Assembly: GCF_000746025.2 (NCBI RefSeq)
Contig: NZ_CP045798.1
Coordinates: forward strand, 1,102,501 to 1,166,500
Reading direction: 5' to 3'
DNA: 64,000 nucleotides
Origin: Thermanaerosceptrum fracticalcis
GTDB lineage: Bacteria > Bacillota > Peptococcia > DRI-13
Notes under the pieces: generated by a model
What the model was told of the DNA's origin: nothing
What the model saw: the letters and a program-made list of their open reading frames with translations, nothing else
Databases searched by the model: none
In this document: positions 5,789 through 14,897 of the stretch, in pieces
How positions within the stretch are numbered: the first letter of the stretch is position 1
Layout of the letters: every line of letters begins with the position of its first letter
Made by a program: the position numbers and the translations under genes

Positions 5789-7906
5789 TTATGTCCAGGA
5801 AATTTCAATTTTATCTCCATCTTGTAAAGGGTACGTATATTCTTTCTCTTCGTTATTTACCAAAAGCAAAAGCCGGGTTTTGCCAGGAGGCGGGTTTGGT
5901 GAAAAATTTATTTTATTAAATATATCGATGAGGATAGGAGGAAATTTTTTATCACAAAATTGATAGTCAATTTCATCACCTGGTTGAACCGGGGTAGTTC
6001 TTTCCGCAGGATTTTTATTCACCCAGATTTTTTCACCCTGCTGCAGAGCAACCTTTTCTCCGTTTACATAAACTTGTAGGGCAGTTCCTTTAGTGACAGT
6101 TCCGGGAAGAAAATTGTCCACAGTAAGATTTTTTACAGGTTCAAAATAAATGTGATCTCCCGGTGCTACCTGGTCATCGAGCTTTGCCTTTTTGCCGTTA
6201 ATTGTACAAAGGGACATATCCAGTAGAGATAAAACTTTACCATTAACCGTCACCTCTGTAGAACCCCCGAGAAAACCGGCTTCCGCCAGGACGTCTTTTA
6301 CAGTTTGCTTCGTCACCACTTCCGCTTTACTGCCATCAACGATGTTGTCTTCAAGAGAGATAATCTTATTACCTGTTTTAACAACCGGTTTTATCTCCAC
6401 ATTTTTTCCGTTTACTCGACAAAAACCAAAATAATCTTTCAAGACCTCTCCATAGGTAGCTTTGGCCTCTTCACCGGGCTTGCCCGGCGTAAAGATAATT
6501 TTATCTCCTTGTCTTACCGTATTGTTTAATTGGGCAGGCTCACCATTTAAAGTGATACTGCCGGGTGTTCCCATTTTACCGGGGATAGAAACCATCTGTC
6601 CGTTTATTTCAAAGGTTAAGGCCATACCAGGTCTGCCATAAAGGTCACGGAGATTAAAGCCTCCCGCCAGTAATGCTTCCGCCACGGTATTTTTCCCTAT
6701 ATTTAACAGGCGTACAGGTATATCATTAATGTTTACGGAAACAAACCCCATGGTTGGACAGGTTAAACCTGTATAGGCAATACCCAGTACTGTGATAAAA
6801 TTGGGCCCCAGAGAATCGGGCGGTAAATTTAAAACATTGTTCAGTTTGCCGGCCTGTTGCACGGCCACCCTGTTTTCGGGGAGCTGAAGTTTCTCAGCCA
6901 AGCTACGGGTTAGCCCGGGAGTAAGACTGCCGCCGCCCACTAACAATACAGCCTGCGGTGTTTTGCCGTTTAATCCATATATTTCTTGAGCAATTGCCTC
7001 CGCCAAACTATCTACAGCGGGGACTAAGGTTGTGAGAACTTCACTTTTTTTGAGATTTTGTTCAATACCTAATACGTCTGTTACGGTAATATTTTCATCA
7101 GTTAGGTTGCGTTTTACCTGTTCCCCCACGTTAAAATCTAATAAATACGCATCACAGATAGCCTCTGTAATTTCATCGCCCGCCATGGGTACCATGCCAA
7201 AGGCGCTGACAGTGTTATCACCGCACACGGCGATATCAGATGTTCCCGCCCCAATGTCAACCAGTACTAAATTTAAACGTCTCATGGTGGGATTTAAAAC
7301 CAGGTTGGCTACAGCAATGGGCTCCAGGGTGATACTGAACAACTCCAGCCCTGCCTGTTCCACCACAGTCTGCAAGGAGTCAACAACAATGCGCGGCAAG
7401 AAAGTAGCCACGACCTGAAGGTCCGCGTCCTGTCCCCTCTGACCAACTAAAGAACCGATGGTAATATTATCCAGATGTTGTTCCACCACACTGTAACCAA
7501 CACAGTAATACTGTTGGGAAAGAGGTATATAGCCTTGGTTTTTGGGCAGGGCAAGCTGGGCATCCTGTACTGCCTGCAATTCAAGAGATAAAACATCTTC
7601 CCTGGTGATGACAGTTCCCACAGGAAATTTAACTTTGGCCGTACCCCTCACTGTGCGTAAAGCCCTACCTGCTGCAGCTACAGCCACTTTTTTTAATTCC
7701 AAACCGGACAGGCTCCTAATTTCCTGTACTATTTCTTTGACAATTTGCGTAACTTGTTCTACATTATGTATTTGCCCGTCTAACATTGATCTGGTCTTAT
7801 GCTCTTTATAAATCAAATGAGAAACAGAAAGCTTCCCATCCTCTAATGAGGCGATTAAACCCATTACTGTCCTGGTGCCGATATCTAAGACAAAGATAGA
7901 TTCCAA
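5789..7906 (-). CDS. FtsA-like actin-fold ATPase with repeated NG...GD beta-rich C-terminal units
   Basis: 705 residues. Residues 1-390 are FtsA/PilM-like: LDIGTRTVMGLI (phosphate 1), VDIGAGTSDIAVCGD (phosphate 2) and VLLVGGGSLTPGL (adenosine loop). From about 390 the protein carries repeated short units with the pattern hydrophobic-NGxxxxL...GDxI (for example LNGEPAQLNNTVRQGDKI, INGKKAKL...APGDHI, VNGEKVAL...QPGDEI, VNNEEKEY...LQDGDKI), suggestive of beta-grasp or SLBB-like domains. A typical FtsA is about 420 residues, so nearly half is extra. No ftsZ is nearby. The start is TTG with GGGAGGTG upstream. It probably is a polymerising or complex-organising ATPase; its partner is unknown. Confidence 0.7.
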   Translation of the reverse strand: MESIFVLDIGTRTVMGLIASLEDGKLSVSHLIYKEHKTRSMLDGQIHNVEQVTQIVKEIVQEIRSLSGLELKKVAVAAAGRALRTVRGTAKVKFPVGTVITREDVLSLELQAVQDAQLALPKNQGYIPLSQQYYCVGYSVVEQHLDNITIGSLVGQRGQDADLQVVATFLPRIVVDSLQTVVEQAGLELFSITLEPIAVANLVLNPTMRRLNLVLVDIGAGTSDIAVCGDNTVSAFGMVPMAGDEITEAICDAYLLDFNVGEQVKRNLTDENITVTDVLGIEQNLKKSEVLTTLVPAVDSLAEAIAQEIYGLNGKTPQAVLLVGGGSLTPGLTRSLAEKLQLPENRVAVQQAGKLNNVLNLPPDSLGPNFITVLGIAYTGLTCPTMGFVSVNINDIPVRLLNIGKNTVAEALLAGGFNLRDLYGRPGMALTFEINGQMVSIPGKMGTPGSITLNGEPAQLNNTVRQGDKIIFTPGKPGEEAKATYGEVLKDYFGFCRVNGKNVEIKPVVKTGNKIISLEDNIVDGSKAEVVTKQTVKDVLAEAGFLGGSTEVTVNGKVLSLLDMSLCTINGKKAKLDDQVAPGDHIYFEPVKNLTVDNFLPGTVTKGTALQVYVNGEKVALQQGEKIWVNKNPAERTTPVQPGDEIDYQFCDKKFPPILIDIFNKINFSPNPPPGKTRLLLLVNNEEKEYTYPLQDGDKIEISWT

Positions 7907-7977
7907 TTGTCTTCACCTCCCAACATTTACCCTATTTCGACTTTATACCCAATAAATCCTTTTCTGAGCAAAAAATT

Positions 7978-8001
7978 AAAGCATTGATTACTCAATGCTT
8001 T
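7978..8001 (-). terminator. intrinsic terminator after the carbonic anhydrase gene
   Basis: A perfect 10-bp stem AAAGCATTGA/TCAATGCTTT with loop GTAA, followed on the minus strand by AATTTTTTG. Confidence 0.85.
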
Positions 8002-8014
8002 AAGATCCATGCTT

Positions 8015-8536
8015 TTATTCACTCAGGCTCTCTATATGCGCCCGACTCAATTTGTAATATCTAAGAGCATGGGTCTTTCTCTCTTCAAAACTAGAAGAAT
8101 CTAAGGTCTTAATTACTTTGGCCGGAGAACCAACTACCACAGAATAAGGGGGAATTTTAGTTCCTTTGGTAACTAACGCGCCGGCTCCAATCACAGCCCC
8201 TTCCCCGATCTCCACATCATTAAGAATGATAGCACCCATACCGATTAAGCTGTAGTCATTTATTTTGCAGCCATGAACCACTGCATTGTGACCAATGGTT
8301 ACATATTTACCGATAACTGTGGGTGATCCCGGATCAGCATGAACGATACAGTTATCCTGGATATTTGTATATTCATCCACGGAGATGGCTTCCACATCAC
8401 CACGGATGACAGCGTTGTACCAGATGTTAACACCTTTTTTTAAAGTAACCTTCCCGATAACGGTGGCACCGGGTGCAATAAAAACATCCTCCTCTGCCTG
8501 CGGCAAACTTCCTTTGTAAGGATACAAATTACTCAT
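8015..8536 (-). CDS. gamma-carbonic anhydrase family protein (left-handed beta-helix)
   Basis: 173 residues of hexapeptide repeats (for example [22 protein letters not shown], later [16 protein letters not shown]), the YrdA/PaaY type. The three metal-binding histidines are visible in [15 protein letters not shown] and VVHGC. The usual ending SPAKVIKTL is present. Such proteins bind zinc or iron and may hydrate CO2; activity varies in the family. It lies 17 bases downstream of speD on the same strand, with AGGAGGAG before the ATG. Confidence 0.85.
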   Translation of the reverse strand: MSNLYPYKGSLPQAEEDVFIAPGATVIGKVTLKKGVNIWYNAVIRGDVEAISVDEYTNIQDNCIVHADPGSPTVIGKYVTIGHNAVVHGCKINDYSLIGMGAIILNDVEIGEGAVIGAGALVTKGTKIPPYSVVVGSPAKVIKTLDSSSFEERKTHALRYYKLSRAHIESLSE

Positions 8537-8553
8537 TGAATCTCCTCCTGTAA

Positions 8554-8973
8554 CTAAAACTGCTCTATAGATTTGATTCTCCCTTTACCTTTCACTAATT
8601 TGTTTAAATCTTTCATACCCCTGTTTATATCTAAAACCGTTACGTACTCGGCATCAAACTCCACTACAATATGTTCAATGGCATCCCAGGGATCCACTGT
8701 TTCCCCACAGGTAAAGACATCTACGGCGGCATAACCCAGTTCGGGCCAGGTATGAATCGTGAGATGAGATTCAGAAATTACTACCACACCACTGACTCCC
8801 TGGGGTTCAAATTTGTGAAAGACAGTCTCCCTTATTTCCGCATGAGCAGCCTGGGCAGCTCCTACCATGATCTCCCGGCATTTCTCTATTTCATCTAAAT
8901 AATCTTTGTTACAGTCATGGAGTTCCGCTAAAATTTGATGACCAAGAGAGTGGATTAGAGGATTACTACCCAA
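8554..8973 (-). CDS. speD: S-adenosylmethionine decarboxylase proenzyme (first copy)
   Basis: Bacterial class 1b AdoMetDC, which supplies aminopropyl groups for spermidine. The self-cleavage site is in [14 protein letters not shown], where Ser becomes the pyruvoyl group, and the catalytic Cys is in VFTCGE. TTG 8973 is preferred because GGGAGG lies 9 bases upstream and it gives the usual N-terminus ([10 protein letters not shown]); the frame can extend to ATG 9015, but that site has only a weak binding sequence. A second speD occurs at 19713. No speE is visible in the window. Confidence 0.85.
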   Translation of the reverse strand: MGSNPLIHSLGHQILAELHDCNKDYLDEIEKCREIMVGAAQAAHAEIRETVFHKFEPQGVSGVVVISESHLTIHTWPELGYAAVDVFTCGETVDPWDAIEHIVVEFDAEYVTVLDINRGMKDLNKLVKGKGRIKSIEQF

Positions 8974-9047
8974 CGTATAATACCTCCCAGCATTGTTAAA
9001 TACTTTTTTTAGCATTCCCCAGCTAAAAAGTACTATTCAGCAAATCT

Positions 9048-9818
9048 TTAGGGTCGACGATAGAAGAATATGGCGACCGATTCATAGCCGATTTCCCTGG
9101 CCTGGATGATCTGTTCGGTACTGCCGGTAAAAAGTATTCCCTGCCTACGCAGTGCGTAAAAGAACTTCTTATAGAGTTCGTATTTTGTTTCTTCCGTAAA
9201 GTAAATCACTACATTGCGACATAAAATCAGGTCAAGCTGTTCGGGGAACTTATCGCGCATCAAATTATGATTACGGAAAGTGATCAGTCTCTTTAGTTCG
9301 TCTTTGACCCTGTATGTATCACCCTGCTGGATAAAATATTTCTGCAGGTAATGACCTGGAATCCCTGCTGTGGTTTTTGCCGGATAAGCACCTTCCTGGG
9401 CTTTTTTTAATACCCTGACATCAAAATCCGTGGCCAGGATGCTGTGCTGTCCCCGGGGAGCAACTTCTGATAACAGCATGGCCAGAGAATAAGGTTCTTC
9501 CCCCGTGGAACAACCTGCGCTCCAGATTTTTAAATTGGGATTTTGCGCTAAAAGGGCCGGCAAAATCTGTTTCTCTAAAACCTGCCACTGGGCAGGGTTA
9601 CGGAAAAACTCCGAAACGTTAATGGTTAGATGATCTAAAAACTGGTCAAATCTCTGTTTATCCCTAACCATTAAATCTATGAATTCATCATAGTCTTTTA
9701 CCCCTAAAGAACGCATAAGGGTATTGATTCTTCTTTCCATTTGCGGTCGCTTATACCCTGTAAGATCCACATCCAACCGCCGCTGTAAATCCTTTAAAAA
9801 CTTTTCGTATACGTCCAT
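9048..9818 (-). CDS. cheR: chemotaxis-type protein glutamate methyltransferase CheR
   Basis: About 256 residues. The N-terminal helical domain (YEKFLKDLQRRLDVDLTGYK) is followed by the SAM-binding domain with WSAGCSTGEEPYSLAM and DLILCRNVVIYF, the CheR signatures. The C-terminus has LFTGSTEQI. ATG 9818 follows GTGAGG by 6 bases; the frame can start from GTG 9830. No other chemotaxis gene is near, so it acts on receptors encoded elsewhere. Confidence 0.9.
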   Translation of the reverse strand: MDVYEKFLKDLQRRLDVDLTGYKRPQMERRINTLMRSLGVKDYDEFIDLMVRDKQRFDQFLDHLTINVSEFFRNPAQWQVLEKQILPALLAQNPNLKIWSAGCSTGEEPYSLAMLLSEVAPRGQHSILATDFDVRVLKKAQEGAYPAKTTAGIPGHYLQKYFIQQGDTYRVKDELKRLITFRNHNLMRDKFPEQLDLILCRNVVIYFTEETKYELYKKFFYALRRQGILFTGSTEQIIQAREIGYESVAIFFYRRP

Positions 9819-9881
9819 ATCAAGCCTCACCCCAAATTTTGTCCTTACTTTATTCGCTATTCTTTTGCCATCTCCTGCCTG

Positions 9882-9968
9882 CTAACGCTATCCGATCGCC
9901 GATTTCCGACATCGAGCCATCGCCCTCGATTTCCGATTTTCCCACATCCGACAGTTCGCAGTTATCAG
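9882..9968. repeat. degenerate TCCGA-word tract upstream of cheR
   Basis: Successive words read ATCCGATCGCCGATTTCCGAC, ATCGAGCCATCG, CTCGATTTCCGATTTTCC, ACATCCGAC, then AGTTCGCAGTTATCAG. It is the reverse complement, in word content, of the tract at 10071-10106; GTCGGATATCGG in one and CCGATTTCCGAC in the other can pair at 11 of 12 positions. The two tracts enclose the hemL terminator. Confidence 0.7.
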
Positions 9969-9981
9969 TTGGCTGAACTAA

Positions 9982-10006
9982 GAAAAAAACCCACAAAGTG
10001 TGGGTT
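9982..10006 (-). terminator. terminator of the hem operon
   Basis: An 8-bp stem AACCCACA/TGTGGGTT with a 3-base loop is followed on the minus strand by a T run. It lies 100 bases past the hemL stop. Confidence 0.85.
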
Positions 10007-10070
10007 AATCAACACGTATCTTGAACCAGCTTGAAATTGGTAATTCCGGGGATCTCTATAAATTTCCGTG

Positions 10071-10106
10071 GACGTCGGAAGTCGGATATCGGATTGTCGT
10101 AGTTCG
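10071..10106. repeat. degenerate TCGGA-word tract abutting the hemL stop codon
   Basis: Words GACGTCGGAAGTCGGATATCGG and ATTGTCGTAGTTCG run directly into the hemL stop codon at 10107. First word family. Confidence 0.75.
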
Positions 10107-11402
10107 TTATTTAATAGCAGCTCGGAAAGCTATACGGCTGGCGGCAATAGTTTTTTCCAGGTCCGCCATGCTGTGGGCACTGGAGACAAAAAGGGCTTCA
10201 AACTGGGAGGGAGCCAGATAAACACCCTGCTCCAGCATAGAACGGAAGAACTTCCCGAAGGCTTCCGTATCCGCAGTGGAAGCAGAAGTAAAATCGCGGA
10301 CTTTCTCTTCTGTAAAGAAGCAACACAGCATAGAGCCTACTCTGGTGAAATAGACTTTGGCCCCTGCCTCTTTAGCCGCATCGGCAAGGCCTTCTGCCAG
10401 GAAAGCAGCTTTTTTCTCTAATTCTTCATAAAAGCCCGGTGTGTTGATGACCCTTAAAGTAGCCAGTCCCGCCGCCATCGCCAGGGGATTGCCGGAAAGG
10501 GTACCGGCCTGGTACACAGGTCCCGTCGGGGCAATCATTTTCATAATCTCGGCTTTGCCTCCATAAGCACCCACAGGAAGCCCTCCGCCAATAATCTTGC
10601 CTAAACAGGTCAAATCGGGATCTATGTTATACAGGGCCTGGGCGCCACCAAGGGCTACACGGAATCCGGTCATTACTTCATCAAAGATTAAAAGGGCTCC
10701 ATACTGTTTGGTAATTTTTCTTAACCCTTCCAAAAACCCAGGTTCAGGAGAAACGACGCCCATATTGCCGGGAACCGGCTCCACGATCACAGCGGCAATA
10801 TTGTTTCCCTCCGCTCTAAAAATAGCCTCCATCCCAGCCAGATCATTAAACTGGGCCGTAATGGTATTCTGGGCAATACTATTAGGCACACCGGGGCTGG
10901 AGGGAATTCCTAAGGTTAAAACACCGGAACCTGCCTTCACCAAGAGGGGGTCGGCATGTCCATGATAACAACCGGCAAATTTCACGATTTTATCCCGACC
11001 GGTGTAAGCTCTGGCCAAACGCAAGGCACTCATGGTTGCTTCTGTCCCCGAATTCACCATCCTCACCATTTCAATGGAAGGAACGATTTCCCGGATAAGC
11101 TTAGCCATTTCCGTCTCCAGTAAAGTCGGTGCCCCGAAACTCGTCCCGATCTCCAGGGTTTTCCTTAGGGCTTCTTCTACCTGGGGATGCCGGTGTCCCA
11201 GGATGAGAGGTCCCCAGGAGCCCACATAATCAATATACTGGTTACCATCTACGTCATAGAGGTAAGCACCCTCGCCGCGGGCAATAAAAACAGGATCATG
11301 TCCCACGGCCTTAAAAGCCCTGACCGGGCTGTTCACACCGCCGGGTATATATTGTTGTGCTTCTTCATAGTAGGCCCGTGAGGTGGAATAGTTTTTACCC
11401 AT
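10107..11402 (-). CDS. hemL: glutamate-1-semialdehyde 2,1-aminomutase
   Basis: 431 residues, the usual length. It converts glutamate-1-semialdehyde to 5-aminolevulinate using [19 protein letters not shown] and [17 protein letters not shown] (with the PLP lysine) are the aminotransferase class III and HemL signatures. It is the last gene of the hem operon, 16 bases after hemB, with AGGAGG before its ATG. Another class III aminotransferase is present only as a fragment at 20304, but that one lacks HemL features. Confidence 0.97.
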   Translation of the reverse strand: MGKNYSTSRAYYEEAQQYIPGGVNSPVRAFKAVGHDPVFIARGEGAYLYDVDGNQYIDYVGSWGPLILGHRHPQVEEALRKTLEIGTSFGAPTLLETEMAKLIREIVPSIEMVRMVNSGTEATMSALRLARAYTGRDKIVKFAGCYHGHADPLLVKAGSGVLTLGIPSSPGVPNSIAQNTITAQFNDLAGMEAIFRAEGNNIAAVIVEPVPGNMGVVSPEPGFLEGLRKITKQYGALLIFDEVMTGFRVALGGAQALYNIDPDLTCLGKIIGGGLPVGAYGGKAEIMKMIAPTGPVYQAGTLSGNPLAMAAGLATLRVINTPGFYEELEKKAAFLAEGLADAAKEAGAKVYFTRVGSMLCCFFTEEKVRDFTSASTADTEAFGKFFRSMLEQGVYLAPSQFEALFVSSAHSMADLEKTIAASRIAFRAAIK

Positions 11403-11418
11403 ACCATCTACCTCCTAT

Positions 11419-12408
11419 CTAAAAATTTCCGTCCCGGATCCATTTGGCTATATCCTTGGCGTGATAAGTGATAATCATATCACTGCCCGCTCTTTTCATA
11501 CCCAGCATCATTTCCCGCACAGTTTTCTTTTCATCAAGCCAGCCATTCTGGGCGGCAGCTTTCACCATAGCGTACTCCCCGCTCACATTATAAGCGACAA
11601 CAGGAGCAGCGAAAGTATCCCTTACCCTGCGGATGACATCAAGGTAAGCCAGGGCAGGCTTGACTATCACCATATCGGCCCCTTCCGCCAGGTCCAGCCG
11701 CACCTCTTCTAAGGCTTGTTCCACAGAACTGGCCGGGTCCATCTGGTAGCTTCTCCTGTCACCAAACTGAGGGGCTGAGCCCGCTGCATCACGAAAAGGC
11801 CCGTAAAAACAGGAAGCATATTTGGCTGAATAAGCCATGATAGGGATGTGGCTGTAACCTTTTTCATCCAGCTTTTGACGGATGGCATAAACCCTCCCGT
11901 CCATCATATCAGAGGGAGCCACAATATCAGCACCGGCCTGGGCATGGCTTAGTGCGGTTAAAGCCAAAAGTTCCAGAGTTTCATCATTTTTGATTTCCCC
12001 TTTTTCCACGAGACCACAGTGACCATGGCTGGTATATTCGCAGAGGCAGACATCGGTAATCACCACAATTTCCGGGTATTTACCCTTTATCTCTTTGACC
12101 GCCTTTTGTACTATGCCCTGTTCGGCATAGGCCTGGCTGCCCACTTCATCTTTTGTTTCAGGAATGCCAAATAATAATATGGCAGGAATTCCCAAAGCCA
12201 CTACCTCTTCTGCTTCCTCCAAAACCCTGTCCAGGGAAAGCTGGTAAATCCCCGGCATAGAAGGTATGGGGTTTCTTACATTGTGGCCTTCACTGACAAA
12301 GATGGGATAAATCAAATCATCAAGCTGCAAATATGTATGCCTCACTAAGCGTCTTATTCCTTCGGATTGTCGTAACCTGCGCATGCGCAGCCAAGGAAAA
12401 ACTGACAT
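11419..12408 (-). CDS. hemB: delta-aminolevulinic acid dehydratase (porphobilinogen synthase)
   Basis: 329 residues. It condenses two 5-aminolevulinates to porphobilinogen. [14 protein letters not shown] carries the metal-site cysteines of the zinc type. The Schiff-base lysines are in [14 protein letters not shown] and in [12 protein letters not shown]. The frame opens at 12432, directly after the cobA/hemD stop, but AGGAGTGAGG then lies inside that stretch, 5 bases before ATG 12408 ([13 protein letters not shown]), which is also the family's normal N-terminus. I therefore chose 12408. Confidence 0.96.
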   Translation of the reverse strand: MSVFPWLRMRRLRQSEGIRRLVRHTYLQLDDLIYPIFVSEGHNVRNPIPSMPGIYQLSLDRVLEEAEEVVALGIPAILLFGIPETKDEVGSQAYAEQGIVQKAVKEIKGKYPEIVVITDVCLCEYTSHGHCGLVEKGEIKNDETLELLALTALSHAQAGADIVAPSDMMDGRVYAIRQKLDEKGYSHIPIMAYSAKYASCFYGPFRDAAGSAPQFGDRRSYQMDPASSVEQALEEVRLDLAEGADMVIVKPALAYLDVIRRVRDTFAAPVVAYNVSGEYAMVKAAAQNGWLDEKKTVREMMLGMKRAGSDMIITYHAKDIAKWIRDGNF

Positions 12409-12432
12409 GCCTACCTCACTCCTTTTAAACAT

Positions 12433-13947
12433 TTAATGATAATAAGCGAGAATAGCCTTCACTAAACCGGGAATGGTGTACTCTTCTGCCTGAATTTCCA
12501 CTTTGAGCCCATATTCCTGGGCGGTTTGTGCCGTAATGGGCCCTATGCAGGCTATGACTACTCCTTCTAATAAAGAAAGGTTATCTTTACCTAACATCTC
12601 CACAAAATTTACCACTGTCGATGAACTGGTAAAGGTTACGACACTAATCTTGTTTTCCTTGAGGTAGTTTAACAGTTCCCGGACGGAACTCTTTTCCTTC
12701 ACTGTCCTGTAGACATCTACTTCCGTAACGTGCGCTCCCAGCTTTCGAAGTTCTTGCGGCAGGAGGGCTCTCGCTATGTCCGCTCTGGGTAGAAGAACCC
12801 TGTCCCCCGGTTTTATCCTGGTTTTCAGCCCTTCCACAATGGCCTCGGCCCGAAATTCCTGTGGTACATAATCCACCAGGAAGCCCTTTTCCGCTAAAGC
12901 CCGTTCAGTGGCCGGTCCAATGGCAGAGAGGCGAAGATTGTATAGTTCCCGGATATCCCGGCCCAGGTCCCGAAAACGCTTGAAAAAGTGCTGCACACCG
13001 TTGACACTGGTGAAAATCAGCCACTGATAATCACTAATCTCTTGAATGGCCTGGTCCAGGGGACCATAATCATCAGGTTCGGCAATGGTAATGGTTGGAA
13101 ACTCCAAAACTTCTCCACCTAAGCGACTAATTTCCTCACTGAGCTGGCTGGCCTGCTCTCGGGACCGTGTCACCACAATACGCTTCCCAAAAAGAGGTTT
13201 ATCCTCAAACCAGCTGAGTTTCCCTCGTAATTGAACCACTTCCCCTACAATAATGATGGCCGGAGAAGTGAGCCCAACCTCTTGTACCTTTACTTCAATA
13301 TCCGCCAGTGTTCCGGTAACCGTTTGCTGCTCAGGCCTGGTGCCCCAGCGAATAACACCCACCGGGGTTCCTGGATCTTTACCGTGTTTCAAGAGCTGTC
13401 CCACAATTAAGGGTAAATTTTCCATACCCATGAGAAATACCAGAGTACCAGACCTGCCGGCCAAGCATGGCCATTCGATACGGGAATCATCTTTGAGGGG
13501 ATCTTCATGCCCGGTAATAATGGTAAAGGTTGAGGTATAATCTCGATGGGTAACAGGAATTCCTGCATAGGCGGGAACGGCAATAGCAGAGGTTATACCA
13601 GGTACAACTTCAAAGGGTATCTGGTGTTCCCGCAGCACTTCTGCTTCTTCTCCCCCTCTGCCAAACACAAAGGGGTCCCCCCCTTTTAATCTGGCTACGG
13701 TTTTCCCGTCCAAGGAGAGCTTCACGAGGAGCTCATTGATTTCTTCCTGTTTTAAGACATGCCGTTCCGGTGATTTTCCGACGAAAATGAGTTCGGCATC
13801 TTTTCTGGCATAAGATAAAAGCCGCGGGCTGGCCAACCTGTCGTAGACAATACAATCAGCCTCTTTGATACATTCCAGCCCCTTTACGGTAATTAATTTG
13901 GGATCACCCGGGCCGGCGCCGATTAAATACACTTTTCCTTCATTCAT
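12433..13947 (-). CDS. cobA-hemD: fused uroporphyrinogen-III C-methyltransferase / uroporphyrinogen-III synthase
   Basis: 504 residues in two domains. Residues 1-245 are the SAM-dependent SUMT (VYLIGAGPGDPKLITVKG, then GGDPFVFGRGGEE), which makes precorrin-2. Residues 255-504 are HemD (VVTRSREQASQLSE ... WLIFTSVNGVQHF ... VVTFTSSSTVVNF), which closes the tetrapyrrole ring. This fusion is common in Clostridia. It overlaps hemC by 4 bases (ATGA). Together with sirC the operon supports siroheme and cobalamin as well as heme precursors. Confidence 0.95.
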   Translation of the reverse strand: MNEGKVYLIGAGPGDPKLITVKGLECIKEADCIVYDRLASPRLLSYARKDAELIFVGKSPERHVLKQEEINELLVKLSLDGKTVARLKGGDPFVFGRGGEEAEVLREHQIPFEVVPGITSAIAVPAYAGIPVTHRDYTSTFTIITGHEDPLKDDSRIEWPCLAGRSGTLVFLMGMENLPLIVGQLLKHGKDPGTPVGVIRWGTRPEQQTVTGTLADIEVKVQEVGLTSPAIIIVGEVVQLRGKLSWFEDKPLFGKRIVVTRSREQASQLSEEISRLGGEVLEFPTITIAEPDDYGPLDQAIQEISDYQWLIFTSVNGVQHFFKRFRDLGRDIRELYNLRLSAIGPATERALAEKGFLVDYVPQEFRAEAIVEGLKTRIKPGDRVLLPRADIARALLPQELRKLGAHVTEVDVYRTVKEKSSVRELLNYLKENKISVVTFTSSSTVVNFVEMLGKDNLSLLEGVVIACIGPITAQTAQEYGLKVEIQAEEYTIPGLVKAILAYYH

Positions 13948-14879
13948 CTTTCTATCTCCTGTAACACTTGGTTTAATATTTCCTGGGCTCCTTGGCTTCG
14001 CATCAATTCTGCCAGTTTTTCCCCGAGACTTGGGGCATTTTGCGGGGCATCCGTCATCGCTTGACGGATCAGCCTGGTACCATCCAGGCTTGCCACAACC
14101 CCGGTTAAAACCAGACCCTCTTTTTTAACCTCGCCATAGGCACCTATCGGTATCTGGCAGCCTCCTTCCAGGGTACGTAGAAAAGCCCTTTCCGCCGTGA
14201 TAGCCACCCTGGTTTCCCAATGGTCTATAACTGCCACAATTTCGGTGATTCTTTCATCATTTTCCCGGCTCTCTACGCCAATGGATCCCTGACCCACAGC
14301 AGGCACGATTTCCTCCGGCGAAAACCAGGTGCTGATTCGATCCTCCAACCCAAGCCTGGATAAACCGGCTGCGGCCAGCATAATGGCCGCAAAACCCTCC
14401 TTCTCCAGCTTGGCTAAACGGGTGTTAATATTACCTCTCAGGTCTTCTACCCTTAAATCCGGACGTTTATGCAAGAGTTGGGCACGTCTTCGCAAACTGC
14501 TGGTGCCAATCTTGGCCCCCGGGGGAAGCGTCTGCAGGTTGTAGTTATTGGTGGAAACCAGCACATCACGGGGATCATGACGTTCTGTCATGGCACTGAT
14601 GATTAATCCCTGGGGTAGTTTAGTCGGCAGGTCTTTCATACTGTGCACAGCCAGGTCGATCTCCCCGGCTAATAAGGCTGTCTCCAGTTCTTTGGTAAAG
14701 AGTCCTTTGTCGCCAATCTTGGCTAAGGCCACGTCTAATATTTTATCCCCTTTGGTTTTCATGGGAACGATGACAAAGTCATATTGAGGCCAGTATCTTT
14801 TCAGTTCTTCCACAACCCATTGGGTTTGCTGCAAGGCCAAGACGCTGTCACGCGTTCCCACCTTAATCCGGTTATCCAT
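13944..14879 (-). CDS. hemC: porphobilinogen deaminase (hydroxymethylbilane synthase)
   Basis: 311 residues. It polymerises four porphobilinogens to hydroxymethylbilane. TRDSVLALQQTQWV is the N-terminal motif, SMKDLPTKLP the active-site Asp region, IGTSSLRRRAQLL the substrate-binding arginines, and EGGCQIPIGAY holds the cysteine that binds the dipyrromethane cofactor. It lies between hemA and cobA/hemD in one operon. Confidence 0.97.
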   Translation of the reverse strand: MDNRIKVGTRDSVLALQQTQWVVEELKRYWPQYDFVIVPMKTKGDKILDVALAKIGDKGLFTKELETALLAGEIDLAVHSMKDLPTKLPQGLIISAMTERHDPRDVLVSTNNYNLQTLPPGAKIGTSSLRRRAQLLHKRPDLRVEDLRGNINTRLAKLEKEGFAAIMLAAAGLSRLGLEDRISTWFSPEEIVPAVGQGSIGVESRENDERITEIVAVIDHWETRVAITAERAFLRTLEGGCQIPIGAYGEVKKEGLVLTGVVASLDGTRLIRQAMTDAPQNAPSLGEKLAELMRSQGAQEILNQVLQEIER

Positions 14880-14897
14880 TTACTAAGCCCCACCCCT

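Noticed and set aside
6192-7811. Several plus-strand ORFs opposite the FtsA-like gene
   Set aside because: All are antisense shadows with low-complexity Ser/Thr/Arg-rich translation and no ribosome binding sites.
12409-12432. N-terminal extension of HemB to 12432
   Set aside because: The extra eight codons contain the ribosome binding site AGGAGTGAGG for ATG 12408 and are not part of the family N-terminus.
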